Assembly: GCF_018130165.1 (NCBI RefSeq)
Contig: NZ_JAFCLZ010000004.1
Span: 300,644-364,643, forward strand
DNA: 64,000 nucleotides
Direction of reading: 5' to 3'
DNA from: Bradyrhizobium sp. JYMT SZCCT0180
GTDB taxonomy: Bacteria; Pseudomonadota; Alphaproteobacteria; Rhizobiales; Xanthobacteraceae
Below the pieces are notes generated by a model, which was not told the DNA's origin, ran no database searches, and was given only the letters and a program-made list of their open reading frames with translations. Both the position numbers and the translations under genes were made by a program. Positions 8,182 to 17,242 of the stretch are shown here, piece by piece (the stretch's first letter is position 1; every line of letters starts with the position of its first letter).

Positions 8182-9531
8182 TCATTCCCGGTCGCTGGAA
8201 CCATTCCAGGAGTCGGTTTCCGGCGCCGTGTCGTCCGCCTCGAACCGTTCGCGCGGCCAGACGATTTGTACCACAGCGCCGTGATCGGGAAAGGTCCGGT
8301 TGGTAAACGAGACCTTGGCGCCGGTGCGCTCCAGCAGGGTACGGGCGATGAAGATGCCGAGCCCAAGGCCGGCCCGCACGCCTTGGTCCTCATCGGTGCT
8401 GCGCCGCCGCGATAAATAGGGCTCGCCGATGCGTTTCAGCATGTCGGGGGCGATGCCCGGGCCGTCGTCGGAAATGATCATCTCGACCGTGTCGGCGTTC
8501 CACCAGGCGTTAACCTCGACCGTGGTCCGGGCGAAATCGACGGCATTTTCCAGAATGTTGCCAACGCCATAGAGGACGGCGGGGTTACGGGCGCCGACCG
8601 GCTCACGCGTCGCTGCGACCGCTAGCCGCACCTTGATGGCGACGCCGAAATCGCGGTGCGGTGCAACCGTTTCCTCGATCAGCGTCGACAACGGCATGCG
8701 ATCGAACGGCGCGCCGGAGGAGGAGAGCTGGGTGATCTTGGCCAGAATTTCGCGGCAGCGCTGCGCCTGCTCGCGCAGGGTCTTGAGGTCGCCGGCGAGC
8801 TGTTCGTTGCCATCAACCGTCTTTTCGAGTTCGCGCGAAATCAGGAAGATCGTCGACAGCGGCGTGCCGAGTTCGTGGGCGGCAGCGGCGGCAAGGCCGT
8901 CGATCTGGGTAAGGTGTTGCTCGCGGGTCAGCACCAGTTCGGTGGCCGCCAGTGCGTCGGACAGTTTCCGGGACTCCTCGGTGACCTGGAACGCATAGAG
9001 CGAGGTGACGCCGATCGCGACCAGGATCGAGAGCCAGACGCCGAACAGGTAGATTGGGGGCAGCACCAGCGGGTCGTCGCTGTCCCAGGGCAGCGGCAGA
9101 TGGAAAAACACCAATGCGGAGGCGCAGGCGACCGCGAGCACACCAAGTGCAATCGTCAGCCGGATCGGCAGTGCCGTCGCCGAGATCAGGACGGGGGCCA
9201 GGAACAGGAACGAGAACGGATTTTGCAGCCCGCCGGTGAGGAACAGCAGCGCCGCAAGTTCGACGATGTTGAGCGCAAGCAAGGCGGCCGCGTAGACCGG
9301 TTCCAGCCGCTGCATCGGATTGAACGCGATCTGCAGTGCGAGATTGACCAGCGCCGAGAGGCCGACAATGGCGACGCAAGGAATAATGGCAACGTCGAAT
9401 TCCAGCCCATGCGCCACGATGAAGATCGCGGTGAGCTGGCCGAGCGCCGCCAGCCAGCGCAGCCGCAATATTGTATCGAGACGGACATGGCGGAGCGGAT
9501 GGCGAAAGTCGGAGCCGGAAATTTCAGTCAT
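8182..9531 (-). CDS. regS: Redox-sensing membrane histidine kinase RegS (ActS/RegB family)
   Basis: The 449-residue kinase has an N-terminal block of about six membrane helices (residues ~25-185) holding GGLQNPF at 100-106, the quinone-site heptapeptide of RegB. The phospho-acceptor is His219 in AAAHELGTPLS. Cys259 in QAQRCREIL matches the redox-active Cys of the family. ATPase motifs follow (NILENAVDFA, SDDGPGI, GLGLGIFIA). RegB-type kinases sense ubiquinone redox state and phosphorylate the paired regulator encoded next. The ABC exporter genes are divergent. Confidence 0.93.
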   Translation of the reverse strand: MTEISGSDFRHPLRHVRLDTILRLRWLAALGQLTAIFIVAHGLEFDVAIIPCVAIVGLSALVNLALQIAFNPMQRLEPVYAAALLALNIVELAALLFLTGGLQNPFSFLFLAPVLISATALPIRLTIALGVLAVACASALVFFHLPLPWDSDDPLVLPPIYLFGVWLSILVAIGVTSLYAFQVTEESRKLSDALAATELVLTREQHLTQIDGLAAAAAHELGTPLSTIFLISRELEKTVDGNEQLAGDLKTLREQAQRCREILAKITQLSSSGAPFDRMPLSTLIEETVAPHRDFGVAIKVRLAVAATREPVGARNPAVLYGVGNILENAVDFARTTVEVNAWWNADTVEMIISDDGPGIAPDMLKRIGEPYLSRRRSTDEDQGVRAGLGLGIFIARTLLERTGAKVSFTNRTFPDHGAVVQIVWPRERFEADDTAPETDSWNGSSDRE

Positions 9532-9593
9532 TCCGCAACTTTAGCCGCGTGGCGCCGCGATCACAAATTCGCGTGCTATTGGACCAATTTCTC

Positions 9594-9679
9594 CGTCATG
9601 CCCGGGCTTGTCCCGGGCATCCACGACTTTCTTTCTTATCGCCAAGACGTGGATGGCCGGGACAAGCCCGGCCATGACG
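9594..9679. repeat. Extragenic palindromic repeat between regS and the ABC exporter
   Basis: An inverted repeat with CGTCATGCCCGGGCTTGTCC at the left and GGACAAGCCCGGCCATGACG at the right, with an inner CCACGA/CGTGG pairing. This is a complete mirror hairpin of about 86 bases. Confidence 0.75.
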
Positions 9680-9724
9680 ACCTTCTTGCGCTCGTGGTCG
9701 CAATAGCCCAATGAACAGGCCCAA

Positions 9725-10516
9725 ATGGTCAATAACGACGCCGCGCCAATGCCGCCTCCCGCAGCCGATCCGGCAGGATCCGCGATCGAGGTCGCGCATC
9801 TGATCAAGCTCTACAAGACCACCCGCGCGGTAGACGACGTCTCATTTCGCATCGCGCGCGGCAGCATCACCGGCCTGCTCGGCGGCAACGGCGCCGGCAA
9901 GACCACGACGATTGCGATGATCATGGGGCTGGTGCTGCCGACGTCGGGCCGTATCCAGGTGCTGGGACATCCGATGCCCGAGCAAAGCGCCGAAGTGCTG
10001 GGCCGGATGAATTTCGAAAGCCCCTATGTCGACATGCCGATGCGGCTCACGGTGCGGCAGAATCTCACCATCTTCGGCCGGCTCTATGCGGTGGAGAATC
10101 TGCGCGAGCGCATTGCGCAGCTTGCCGCCGATCTTGACCTCGAGGAATTCCTCGACCGCGCCAGCGGAAAACTCTCCGCTGGGCAGAAGACCCGCGTTGC
10201 GCTGGCGAAAGCTCTGATCAATCAGCCTGAACTGTTGCTGCTCGACGAGCCGACGGCCTCGCTCGACCCGGATACGGCCGATTGGGTGCGGCAGCATCTG
10301 CAGGATTACCGCAAGACACATGACGCGACGATATTGCTAGCGTCGCACAACATGCTGGAAGTGGAGCGGCTGTGCGATCGCGTCATCATCATGAAACGCG
10401 GCCGGATCGAGGATGACGACAGTCCCGACCAGATCATGGCCCGCTACAACCGCGCGACGCTGGAAGAAGTCTTCCTCGATGTCGCGCGCGGGCGGGTGAG
10501 GGAAGGCACGCCATGA
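9725..10516 (+). CDS. ABC-2 type exporter, ATP-binding subunit
   Basis: The 263-residue ATPase has Walker A GGNGAGKTT, the signature LSAGQKTRVALAKAL, and Walker B LLLLDEPTASLD. The C-terminal tail (RATLEEVFLDVARG) is usual in ABC-2 exporters of the NodI/YadG type. It overlaps the following permease gene by four bases (ATGA), so the two are translated together. The exported substrate is unknown; drug, polysaccharide or lipid are all possible. The gene is divergent from regS. Confidence 0.88.
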   Translation: MVNNDAAPMPPPAADPAGSAIEVAHLIKLYKTTRAVDDVSFRIARGSITGLLGGNGAGKTTTIAMIMGLVLPTSGRIQVLGHPMPEQSAEVLGRMNFESPYVDMPMRLTVRQNLTIFGRLYAVENLRERIAQLAADLDLEEFLDRASGKLSAGQKTRVALAKALINQPELLLLDEPTASLDPDTADWVRQHLQDYRKTHDATILLASHNMLEVERLCDRVIIMKRGRIEDDDSPDQIMARYNRATLEEVFLDVARGRVREGTP

Positions 10517-11331
10517 GCGGGGTTGCCGTTCATCACGGGATTTCGATGCACCGCATCAACGCGATGGTGCTGCGTTATTGGTACTTGCTGATGTCGTCCT
10601 GGCCGCGGCTTCTGGAGCTGATCTACTGGCCGGCGCTGCAGATCATCACTTGGGGCTTCCTGCAGAACTACATTTCGCAGACGTCGACTTTCTTCGCGCA
10701 AGCCGGCGGCTCGCTGATCGGCGCGGTCATCCTGTGGGACATCCTGTTTCGCGGCCAGCTCGGCTTTTCGATCTCGTTCCTCGAGGAGATGTGGGCGCGC
10801 AACCTCGGCAATCTGATGATGAGCCCGCTGAAGCCGATCGAGTTCCTGATCTCGCTGATGGTGATGAGCCTGATCCGGCTTGCGATCGGCGTGATCCCGA
10901 TGACGCTGCTGGCGCTGTTCTGGTTCGACTTCAATTTTTTCGCCATCGGCCTGCCGCTGATCGCGTTCTTCTGCAATTTGATCTTCACCAGCTGGTCGGT
11001 CGGGATCTTCGTGTCGGGTCTGGTGCTGCGCAATGGCCTCGGCGCCGAGAGCATCGTCTGGACCCTGATGTTCGGCCTGATGCCGCTCGCCTGCATCTAT
11101 TACCCGGTGTCGGTGCTACCGGTCTGGCTGCAATATCTCGCCTGGACGCTGCCGCCGACTTACGTGTTCGAGGGCATGCGGGCGCTGTTGATCGACCACG
11201 TGTTCCGGACCGACCTGATGGTGTGGTCGCTCGCGATCAACGCGGTGCTGTTTATCGCGTCATTTGCGATCTTCCTTGCCCTTTTGCGCAGCGCCAAACA
11301 CCACGGTTCTTTGCTCGGTGGTGGCGAATAA
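10513..11331 (+). CDS. ABC-2 type exporter, permease subunit
   Basis: This 272-residue membrane protein has about six hydrophobic segments and the ABC-2 permease pattern, with the conserved region FGLMPLACIYYPVSVLPVWLQYLAWTLPPTYVFEGM cited here only by position, near residues 190-225. It is the partner of the preceding ATPase, with which it overlaps by four bases. Substrate unknown. Confidence 0.88.
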   Translation: MSGVAVHHGISMHRINAMVLRYWYLLMSSWPRLLELIYWPALQIITWGFLQNYISQTSTFFAQAGGSLIGAVILWDILFRGQLGFSISFLEEMWARNLGNLMMSPLKPIEFLISLMVMSLIRLAIGVIPMTLLALFWFDFNFFAIGLPLIAFFCNLIFTSWSVGIFVSGLVLRNGLGAESIVWTLMFGLMPLACIYYPVSVLPVWLQYLAWTLPPTYVFEGMRALLIDHVFRTDLMVWSLAINAVLFIASFAIFLALLRSAKHHGSLLGGGE

Positions 11332-11398
11332 GTCACAAATTCCCGTGTATTTCTGAGGTTTTTGGCCATTTCGCTACGTATATATACGGAGGTGTGCA

Positions 11399-11427
11399 TT
11401 GACGCATTATTGCGCAGTCGGCACTAT
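11399..11427 (+). promoter_or_regulatory. Putative promoter of the PHA depolymerase gene
   Basis: TTGACG at 11399-11404 and CACTAT at 11422-11427 are separated by 17 bases, fitting a sigma-70 promoter. Its position argues that translation starts at the ATG at 11459 and not further upstream. Confidence 0.4.
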
Positions 11428-11458
11428 GCTGCGGCGCAAAACAGGGGATCAGAATTCA

Positions 11459-12808
11459 ATGCCGATTGGTGAGTTTGGTGGTGCACCGCCGCTAGTGGCC
11501 GAAGGCAGTCCGGCGCTTACGACGCCGATGTACTGGATGTACGAGATGGGCCACGCGTCGCTCAATCCGGCACGCGCCGTGACTGATGCCACGAAGATCC
11601 TGTTTCAGAACCCGCTCAATCCGTGGTCGCACACCGAATTCGGCAAATCGATCGCCGCGGCCTGCGAATTGTTCGAGCGCACCACGCGCCGCTACGGCAA
11701 GCCCGACTGGAATTTGCCGACGACCGAAGTGAACGGCGTCCGCACGCCGGTCGAGGTTCGCTCGATCTGGGAAAAGCCGTTCTGCCGTTTGCTGCACTTC
11801 GATCGCAAGCACACAAGGCCGCTGCGCAGCCCGCAGCCGCGGGTACTGATCGTGGCGCCGATGTCCGGTCACTACGCGACACTGCTGCGCGGCACCGTCG
11901 AAGCCTTCCTGCCGACGCATGAAGTCTACATCACCGACTGGTCCGACGCCCGGATGGTGCCGCTGGCGGAAGGCCGCTTCGATCTCGACGACTATGTCGA
12001 CTACGTGATCGAGATGCTGCACGTACTTGGCGGCAACGTGCATGTCATCGCGGTGTGCCAGCCGTCGGTGCCGGTGTTGGCAGCGGTTTCCGTGATGGAA
12101 GGCGCCGACGATCCCTTCGTGCCGCTGTCGATGACTCTGATGGGCGGCCCGATCGACACCCGCCGTAATCCGACCTCCGTGAACAATCTCGCCGCCGAGC
12201 GCGGCATCGAATGGTTCCGCAACCACGTCATTACCAAGGTGCCGTTCCCGCACCCCGGCGTGATGCGCGACGTCTATCCAGGCTTCCTGCAGCTCTCGGG
12301 CTTCATCACCATGAACCTCGATCGCCACACCGACGCCCACAAGGCGCTGTTCAGCAATCTGGTGAAGGGCGACGGCGATCTGGTCGACAAGCACCGCGAA
12401 TTCTATGACGAATATCTCGCTGTGATGGATTTGACCGCAGAATATTACCTGCAGACCGTCGACGTCGTGTTCGTCAAGCATGCGCTGCCCAAGGGCGAGA
12501 TGATCCATCGCGGCAAGCTGGTTGATCCGTCGAAGATCCGCCGCGTCGCGTTGATGACTGTCGAAGGCGAGAACGACGACATCTCGGGCCTTGGACAAAC
12601 CGAAGCGACGCACTCACTATGCACGTCGATTCCCGATCATCGCCGCGTGCATTACGTGCAAAAGGGCGTCGGGCACTACGGTGTGTTCAACGGTTCGCGG
12701 TTCCGCTCTGAGATCGTGCCGCGCATTTCCGATTTCATGCTGTCTTCGGCCAACACCAAGCCGAAATTGGTCGCTGCATCAGACAAATTGGTTGGGGCTG
12801 CTGAATAG
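11459..12808 (+). CDS. phaZ: Intracellular polyhydroxyalkanoate (PHB) depolymerase
   Basis: This 449-residue alpha/beta-hydrolase matches intracellular PhaZ proteins that break down stored PHB granules: N-terminal MYWMYEMGHASLNPARA, PVEVRSIWEKPFCRLLHF, the oxyanion region VLIVAPMSGHYATLLRGTVEAFLP (near residue 130-150) and a late GVGHYGVFNGSRF with the catalytic His. The nucleophile position is Cys200 in AVCQPSVPV instead of Ser, as known for this family. The ATG at 11459 has GGGGA ten bases upstream. It is slightly longer than the common form. Single gene with its own putative promoter. Confidence 0.92.
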   Translation: MPIGEFGGAPPLVAEGSPALTTPMYWMYEMGHASLNPARAVTDATKILFQNPLNPWSHTEFGKSIAAACELFERTTRRYGKPDWNLPTTEVNGVRTPVEVRSIWEKPFCRLLHFDRKHTRPLRSPQPRVLIVAPMSGHYATLLRGTVEAFLPTHEVYITDWSDARMVPLAEGRFDLDDYVDYVIEMLHVLGGNVHVIAVCQPSVPVLAAVSVMEGADDPFVPLSMTLMGGPIDTRRNPTSVNNLAAERGIEWFRNHVITKVPFPHPGVMRDVYPGFLQLSGFITMNLDRHTDAHKALFSNLVKGDGDLVDKHREFYDEYLAVMDLTAEYYLQTVDVVFVKHALPKGEMIHRGKLVDPSKIRRVALMTVEGENDDISGLGQTEATHSLCTSIPDHRRVHYVQKGVGHYGVFNGSRFRSEIVPRISDFMLSSANTKPKLVAASDKLVGAAE

Positions 12809-13101
12809 CGTCGATCTCAACGTCGATTTGGCGGCTCAACTAAGTCGCTGAATCGATTAAAAGAATTTGGATTCGCATCTCGCAGAAAGAGTGAATCTGG
12901 TTTCATTATTTGAACGAAGAGTGAGGCTGGATTCAGCCAAAAATTTTCGGTTCCAGCCCCTGCCGGTAGGGGCGGAATAGAGTCCAGCCCCTGTATATTG
13001 GGCAAATGATTTGTTTTTGCGCCGAACGGTTTCAGTGGCGGCTTGAGTGGCAGCGGTTATGGCAGAATCCGGGCGAACTCTTGCCCTCCGGACTGTCAGA
13101 C
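12809..13101. other. Intergenic region, AT-richer than its surroundings
   Basis: About 290 bases with no clear gene. It holds a short hairpin (GCCCCT/AGGGGC, 12956-12973) and repeats of a CTGGTTTC/GCTGGATTC-like sequence. The metallopeptidase promoter is probably at its right end. Confidence 0.45.
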
Positions 13102-13857
13102 ATGGCTACTCGCGCCCTCCTCTATCGGCGGCCCGCCGAACCTTCGACTCTCGTGGTCACCCACGGCTCGCAATTTTTCTCGATTAAGCTCCGGCGGCAC
13201 CGCCGCGCGCGCCGCTACACCTTGCGCATCCATCCGACAGACCGCGCAGCGATCCTCACGATGCCGCCGCGCGGTACGATCCCGGAAGCACGCGAGTTCG
13301 CGAAGATGCATGGCGGCTGGATCGCCGCGCGTCTCGGCCGCCTACCGAAGGCGGCACCGTTTCAAGCTGGCACAGTGGTACCGCTCCGCGGTGTTCCGCA
13401 CCGCATCGTGCATCGCGCCGGCGAGCGCGGCACGGTGTGGACCGAAACCCGCGACAGCGGCGAGAAAGTTCTCTGCGTCGCCGGCGGTGCCGATCACATG
13501 GACCGCCGCGTCCATGATTACCTCAAGCGTGAAGCGCGCAAGGATCTGCACAAGGCATCGTTGGCCTATGCGGAAGAACTCGGCGTCAAGGTCAAGCGGG
13601 TGTCGATCCGCGATCAATCGAGCCGCTGGGGCTCCTGCACTTCGGCCGGATCATTGTCGTTCTCCTGGCGGCTGATCCTCGCGCCGCCCTTTGTGCTGGA
13701 CTATCTCGCCGCGCATGAGGTTGCGCATCTGGTCGAGATGAACCACTCGGCGCGATTCTGGCGTGTCGTCGCGAAAGTCTGCGGCCATGTCGAGCGCGCC
13801 AAGTCCTGGCTCGACACCCACGGCAACGATCTGCACCGTTACGGGGTCGAGGACTGA
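13102..13857 (+). CDS. YgjP-like zinc metallopeptidase (DUF45, M48-type)
   Basis: The 251-residue protein has the DUF45/YgjP signature: SSRWGSCTSAGSLSFSWRLI followed by AAHEVAHLVEMNHSARFW, where HEVAH gives the two zinc His and catalytic Glu. An N-terminal basic region (RRHRRARRYTLRIHP) is typical of the family. Function is poorly known; the family resembles the Wss1/SprT type of metalloprotease domain. A longer form starting at 13006 is possible, but the family N-terminus begins near MATRALLYRRP. Confidence 0.85.
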   Translation: MATRALLYRRPAEPSTLVVTHGSQFFSIKLRRHRRARRYTLRIHPTDRAAILTMPPRGTIPEAREFAKMHGGWIAARLGRLPKAAPFQAGTVVPLRGVPHRIVHRAGERGTVWTETRDSGEKVLCVAGGADHMDRRVHDYLKREARKDLHKASLAYAEELGVKVKRVSIRDQSSRWGSCTSAGSLSFSWRLILAPPFVLDYLAAHEVAHLVEMNHSARFWRVVAKVCGHVERAKSWLDTHGNDLHRYGVED

Positions 13858-13874
13858 GGTAGTCGCGGGCAATC

Positions 13875-13995
13875 GTAGCCCGGATGAAGCGCAGCGAAAT
13901 CCGGGATGGTCGTGCAACCGATGGCCTCATCCCGGATTGCGTGGAGCCTGTCATCGGACCGCTTCGCGCGACCCGTTGGCTCTATCCGGGCTGCA
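13875..13995. repeat. GTAGCCCGGATG-type palindromic repeat
   Basis: Begins GTAGCCCGGATGAAGC and ends CTCTATCCGGGCTGC, with an internal AATCCGGGATGG/CATCCCGGATT pair. A shorter copy of the same family lies at 29992-30062. Confidence 0.7.
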
Positions 13996-14112
13996 AAGCT
14001 ACGCGATTCAGGACTGAGCAAAAACAAGCACTTGCTTACTGTGCATGGGGTTGTTTTCGCAGTTTTTGTTTTTGAACCGCTGCGCCGCGTCTAGCGGTTG
14101 CCACATATCCTT

Positions 14113-14238
14113 CCGTCGTCCCTGCGAACGCAGGGACCCATACGCCGCGGCCTCTCGTTAGAGCGCTTTGGCAGCGACCTTCTTCGAGCAGCAGATGACC
14201 GGGATTATGGGTCCCTGCGTTCGCAGGGACGACGAAGG
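14113..14238. repeat. GTCCC...GGGACCCATACGCCGCGG palindromic repeat, copy 1
   Basis: Starts CGTCGTCCCTGCGAACGCAG and ends with its reverse, separated by a central part with CCATACGCCGCGG. One of five close copies in the window, here downstream of the PBP gene. Confidence 0.75.
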
Positions 14239-14260
14239 AGTTGGTGCTCTACCGCGCTGG

Positions 14261-16519
14261 TCACCTGCCGCCGAACACCCGGTCTATCAACCAGCCGTCC
14301 AGGCCCGACGCAGCTTCCGGGCGTGCCGATGGATTCGGCGGCGGCGCCGACGTGCGCGTCGGTGGCTGGCGATAGCCACCGCCTGAGGGGATCGGTGCAA
14401 GCGGCACCGGCGCTTGTGCGGACGGCTGATACGACGGCTGTGGCGGCGCGCTGCTCTGCGAGGCGGGGAACAGATTTGACAGCAGGCCACCGCCGCCGAC
14501 TTGTGATTTCGGCAGGTTGGCTACCGGCACGCCCTGATGGGCTGATCGCATGAAGCGGGTCCAGACCTCGACCGGCAAGCCGCCGCCGGTCGCTTTCTTG
14601 GTCGGCGAGTTGTCGTCATTGCCGAGCCAGACGCCGGTGACGAGGTTTGCGGTGTAGCCGATGAACCAGGCGTCGCGGAAATCCTGACTGGTGCCGGTCT
14701 TGCCGGCGGCCATCCAGCCCGGAAGCTCCGCCTTGCGCGCGGTGCCCGACAGCAGCGTCTCCTGCATCATGGTGTTCATCATCGCGACGTGCCGCGGCTC
14801 GATCACCTGGCTCAGCTGATCCGGCTGCCGCGCATACAGCACCTTGCCTTCATTGGTGCGGATCTTGGTCACGACGTGCGGGGAAACCCCAAGCCCGCCG
14901 TTGGCAAATGGCACAAAGGCGCCGACCAGCTCGATGACCGAGACTTCCGAGGTGCCGAGCGCGATCGAGGCGTTGGCATCGAGTTTGGAAGAAATGCCGA
15001 GCCGATGCGCGGTCCGCACCACGCTCTTAGGCCCGACTTCGATGCCGAGCCGCACCGCCACCGTGTTGAGCGACATCGACAGCGCCTGGGTCAGCGTCAC
15101 CGATCCGAAATATTCATGGGTGTAGTTCTCAGGCCGCCAGCCTTTGATGTCGATCGGCGAATCCTGCCGGATCGTTTCAGGCGTCAATCCCGCTTCGAGC
15201 GCGGTGAGATAGACGAACGGCTTGAAGGCCGATCCGGGTTGGCGCTTGGCCGTAACCGCGCGGTTATACTGGCTCTCGGCATAGTTCCGACCGCCGACCA
15301 TGGCGCGCACCGCGCCGTCAGGCGTCATCGCCACCAGCGCACCCTGGGTGACGTTGAACTTCACGCTTTTCGCGGCGAGTTCGTCGATGATGGAGGCTTC
15401 CGCAACGCTCTGCAGTTTGGGATCGATCGTGGTCTCGACCACGATGCTCTGTTCGATCTGGCCGATCAGATCGTCGAGCACTTCGCCGATCCAGTCGGCG
15501 ACGTAATTGACGGTACCGGCGCCGACCGGTTTCACATTGTAGGAGGGATGGCCGATCGAGGCCTGCGCCTGTGCATCGGTGATGAATTTGGCATCAGCCA
15601 TCGCCGCGAGCACGATCTGGGCGCGCGCTTCCGCGCCTTCCGGATTGCGGTTCGGCGCCAGCCTCGACGGCGACTTGACGAGGCCCGCCAGCATCGCCGC
15701 TTCCGCGATCGTGACGTTCTTGGCGGACTTGCCGAAATAGCGTTGCGCCGCGGCCTCGACGCCATAGGCGCCGGAGCCGAAATAGACGCGGTTCAGATAG
15801 AGCTCGAGGATTTCCGATTTGGAATGCTTGCGTTCCAGCCAGATCGCGAGTTCCACTTCCTGCAGCTTGCGCGTGATGGTGCGTTCCTGGGTCAGGAACA
15901 GGTTCTTGGCGAGCTGCTGGGTCAGTGTCGAGCCGCCCTGCGAGACGCCGCGATGCATGAGGTTGGTGACCGCCGCCCGCGCGATGCCGATCGGGTCGAC
16001 GCCGTAATGCGAATAGAAGCGGCGGTCCTCGATGGCGATGAAGGCCTTCGGCAGATAGGGCGGCAGATCCTTCAGCGAGACATTGGCGCCGGCCATTTCG
16101 CCGCGCGAGGCCAGCACGCTGCCGTCGAGACCAACGATCTGGATGGTCGGCGGACGTTTCGGGATCGCAAGCGACTGGATCGCCGGCAGGTGCGCGCCGA
16201 CCCAGATCACGACGCCGACGACGGCGATCGCGGCCCACAGGCCGAGCACGGCGCCCCAATAGAACAGCCGTCCGATGCGGAATCCGCCCCGCGATGTCGA
16301 CCGGCGCTTGGCGCCGCTACGTCCCGCGCGCGGCTTGCGCTCGGGCGGCGGCTCGTCGTTATCCTTTTCAGGTTTGCGCTTGGTGGACGATTTCTTCGGT
16401 TTGTCGTCACCGGCGGAGGGGACGCGGTCCTGCGGCGACAGCCGCAACTCACTCAGCGCGGCGGCGATCCCGAATTGCGGTTCCTTGCGGCCGCCGCTCT
16501 TTTTCCGTCCCCACGCCAT
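14261..16519 (-). CDS. Class A penicillin-binding protein (PBP1a type)
   Basis: This 752-residue bifunctional peptidoglycan synthase has a long basic cytoplasmic N-terminus (Lys/Arg/Pro-rich, about 85 residues), one membrane helix, a family 51 transglycosylase domain (EDRRFYSHYGVDP, GGSTLTQQLAKNLF, ELYLNRVYFGSGAYG) and a transpeptidase domain with SAFK (catalytic Ser), SLN and KTGTS. The C-terminus is a Pro/Gln/Ser-rich tail of about 80 residues. MAWGRKKSGG is the preferred start; the alternative TTG lies 33 bases upstream. Single gene flanked by a repeat. Confidence 0.93.
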   Translation of the reverse strand: MAWGRKKSGGRKEPQFGIAAALSELRLSPQDRVPSAGDDKPKKSSTKRKPEKDNDEPPPERKPRAGRSGAKRRSTSRGGFRIGRLFYWGAVLGLWAAIAVVGVVIWVGAHLPAIQSLAIPKRPPTIQIVGLDGSVLASRGEMAGANVSLKDLPPYLPKAFIAIEDRRFYSHYGVDPIGIARAAVTNLMHRGVSQGGSTLTQQLAKNLFLTQERTITRKLQEVELAIWLERKHSKSEILELYLNRVYFGSGAYGVEAAAQRYFGKSAKNVTIAEAAMLAGLVKSPSRLAPNRNPEGAEARAQIVLAAMADAKFITDAQAQASIGHPSYNVKPVGAGTVNYVADWIGEVLDDLIGQIEQSIVVETTIDPKLQSVAEASIIDELAAKSVKFNVTQGALVAMTPDGAVRAMVGGRNYAESQYNRAVTAKRQPGSAFKPFVYLTALEAGLTPETIRQDSPIDIKGWRPENYTHEYFGSVTLTQALSMSLNTVAVRLGIEVGPKSVVRTAHRLGISSKLDANASIALGTSEVSVIELVGAFVPFANGGLGVSPHVVTKIRTNEGKVLYARQPDQLSQVIEPRHVAMMNTMMQETLLSGTARKAELPGWMAAGKTGTSQDFRDAWFIGYTANLVTGVWLGNDDNSPTKKATGGGLPVEVWTRFMRSAHQGVPVANLPKSQVGGGGLLSNLFPASQSSAPPQPSYQPSAQAPVPLAPIPSGGGYRQPPTRTSAPPPNPSARPEAASGLDGWLIDRVFGGR

Positions 16520-16657
16520 ACGCAAACGCTGCTCACATCCCGCCCGCTGCAAGCTAACGTCCGCAGTTTAAGGGTCGGTTACGGAGAGGTTAACGCGGGA
16601 TTAGGAGGTGCGGCGGCGCGTGGTAAAAGGCGGGCACGTACGCACAAAGGAACAATC

Positions 16658-17083
16658 ATGGGCCACATCGATCCGACCAAGGAAGTGTTCGCGCAATTTC
16701 GGGCCAACGACCGGCCAGGGCCGATCCACATGCTCAATCTGGTCCGTCTGCGGGAACAAGCTGCCTATCCCGACGGCCGCAAGGCGTCAGGCGCGGAAGC
16801 CTATGCGGCGTATGGACGGGAAAGCGGGCCGGTGTTCGAACGGCTCGGCGGCCGCATCGTCTGGCAGGGACGGTTCGAGCTGATGCTGATCGGGCCGGCG
16901 GAAGAGCGCTGGGATCATTGCTTCATCGCCGAATACCCAAGCGTCGCCGCCTTCGCCGAGATGATCCGCGACCCTGTGTATCGCGAGGCGGTGAAGCACC
17001 GCCAGGCGGCGGTCGAGGATTCGCGGCTGATCCGGCACGCGGCGCTGCCGGTCGGCAAGATGTTTGGGGAAATTCCGGCGTAG
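16658..17083 (+). CDS. DUF1330-like small protein
   Basis: The 141-residue protein has the dimeric alpha/beta-barrel pattern of DUF1330: HMLNLVRLREQAAYPDG, YAAYGRESGPVFERLGGRIVW, and FIAEYPSVAAFAEMIRDPVYREAVKHRQAAVEDSRLI (near residues 88-125). Function is not known; related folds include monooxygenases and dehydratases. AAAGGA five bases upstream supports the ATG. It is divergent from the PBP gene. Confidence 0.82.
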   Translation: MGHIDPTKEVFAQFRANDRPGPIHMLNLVRLREQAAYPDGRKASGAEAYAAYGRESGPVFERLGGRIVWQGRFELMLIGPAEERWDHCFIAEYPSVAAFAEMIRDPVYREAVKHRQAAVEDSRLIRHAALPVGKMFGEIPA

Positions 17084-17090
17084 CGGATGC

Positions 17091-17184
17091 GTAGGGTGGG
17101 CAAAGCGAAGCGTGCCCACCATTCAAGGTGACGGTCCAGCAGATGGTGGGCACGGCGCGAAGTTCGCGCCTTTGCCCACCCTAC
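17091..17184. repeat. GTAGGGTGGGCAAAG palindromic repeat, copy 1
   Basis: Begins GTAGGGTGGGCAAAGCGAAG and ends CTTTGCCCACCCTAC, with inner CGTGCCCACCATT/AGATGGTGGGCACGG. Two more copies flank the NTF2-like gene at 22150-22554. Confidence 0.8.
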
Positions 17185-17218
17185 AAAAACAAATCGGCGG
17201 CCCCGAGAGGCCGCCGAT
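17185..17218 (-). terminator. Rho-independent terminator of the solute-binding protein gene
   Basis: On the minus strand ATCGGCGGCC, a 6-base loop and GGCCGCCGAT form a perfect 10-bp stem (17218-17193), followed by TTTGTTTTTG. It lies 25 bases beyond the stop at 17243. Confidence 0.8.
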
Positions 17219-17242
17219 CGTTCGTATCGATGGAAGTTGAGG

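Noticed and set aside
9725..11331. ABC-2 exporter as the export partner of the candidate modified peptide
   Set aside because: It is about 3 kb away on the other strand, separated by regSR, with no peptidase domain; no evidence links the two.
14789..16657. Very long plus-strand open frame (up to 764 codons) running into the DUF1330 gene
   Set aside because: It is antisense to the penicillin-binding protein gene, is rich in Arg, Asp and His with no family motifs, and only its last part from 16658 is a real gene.
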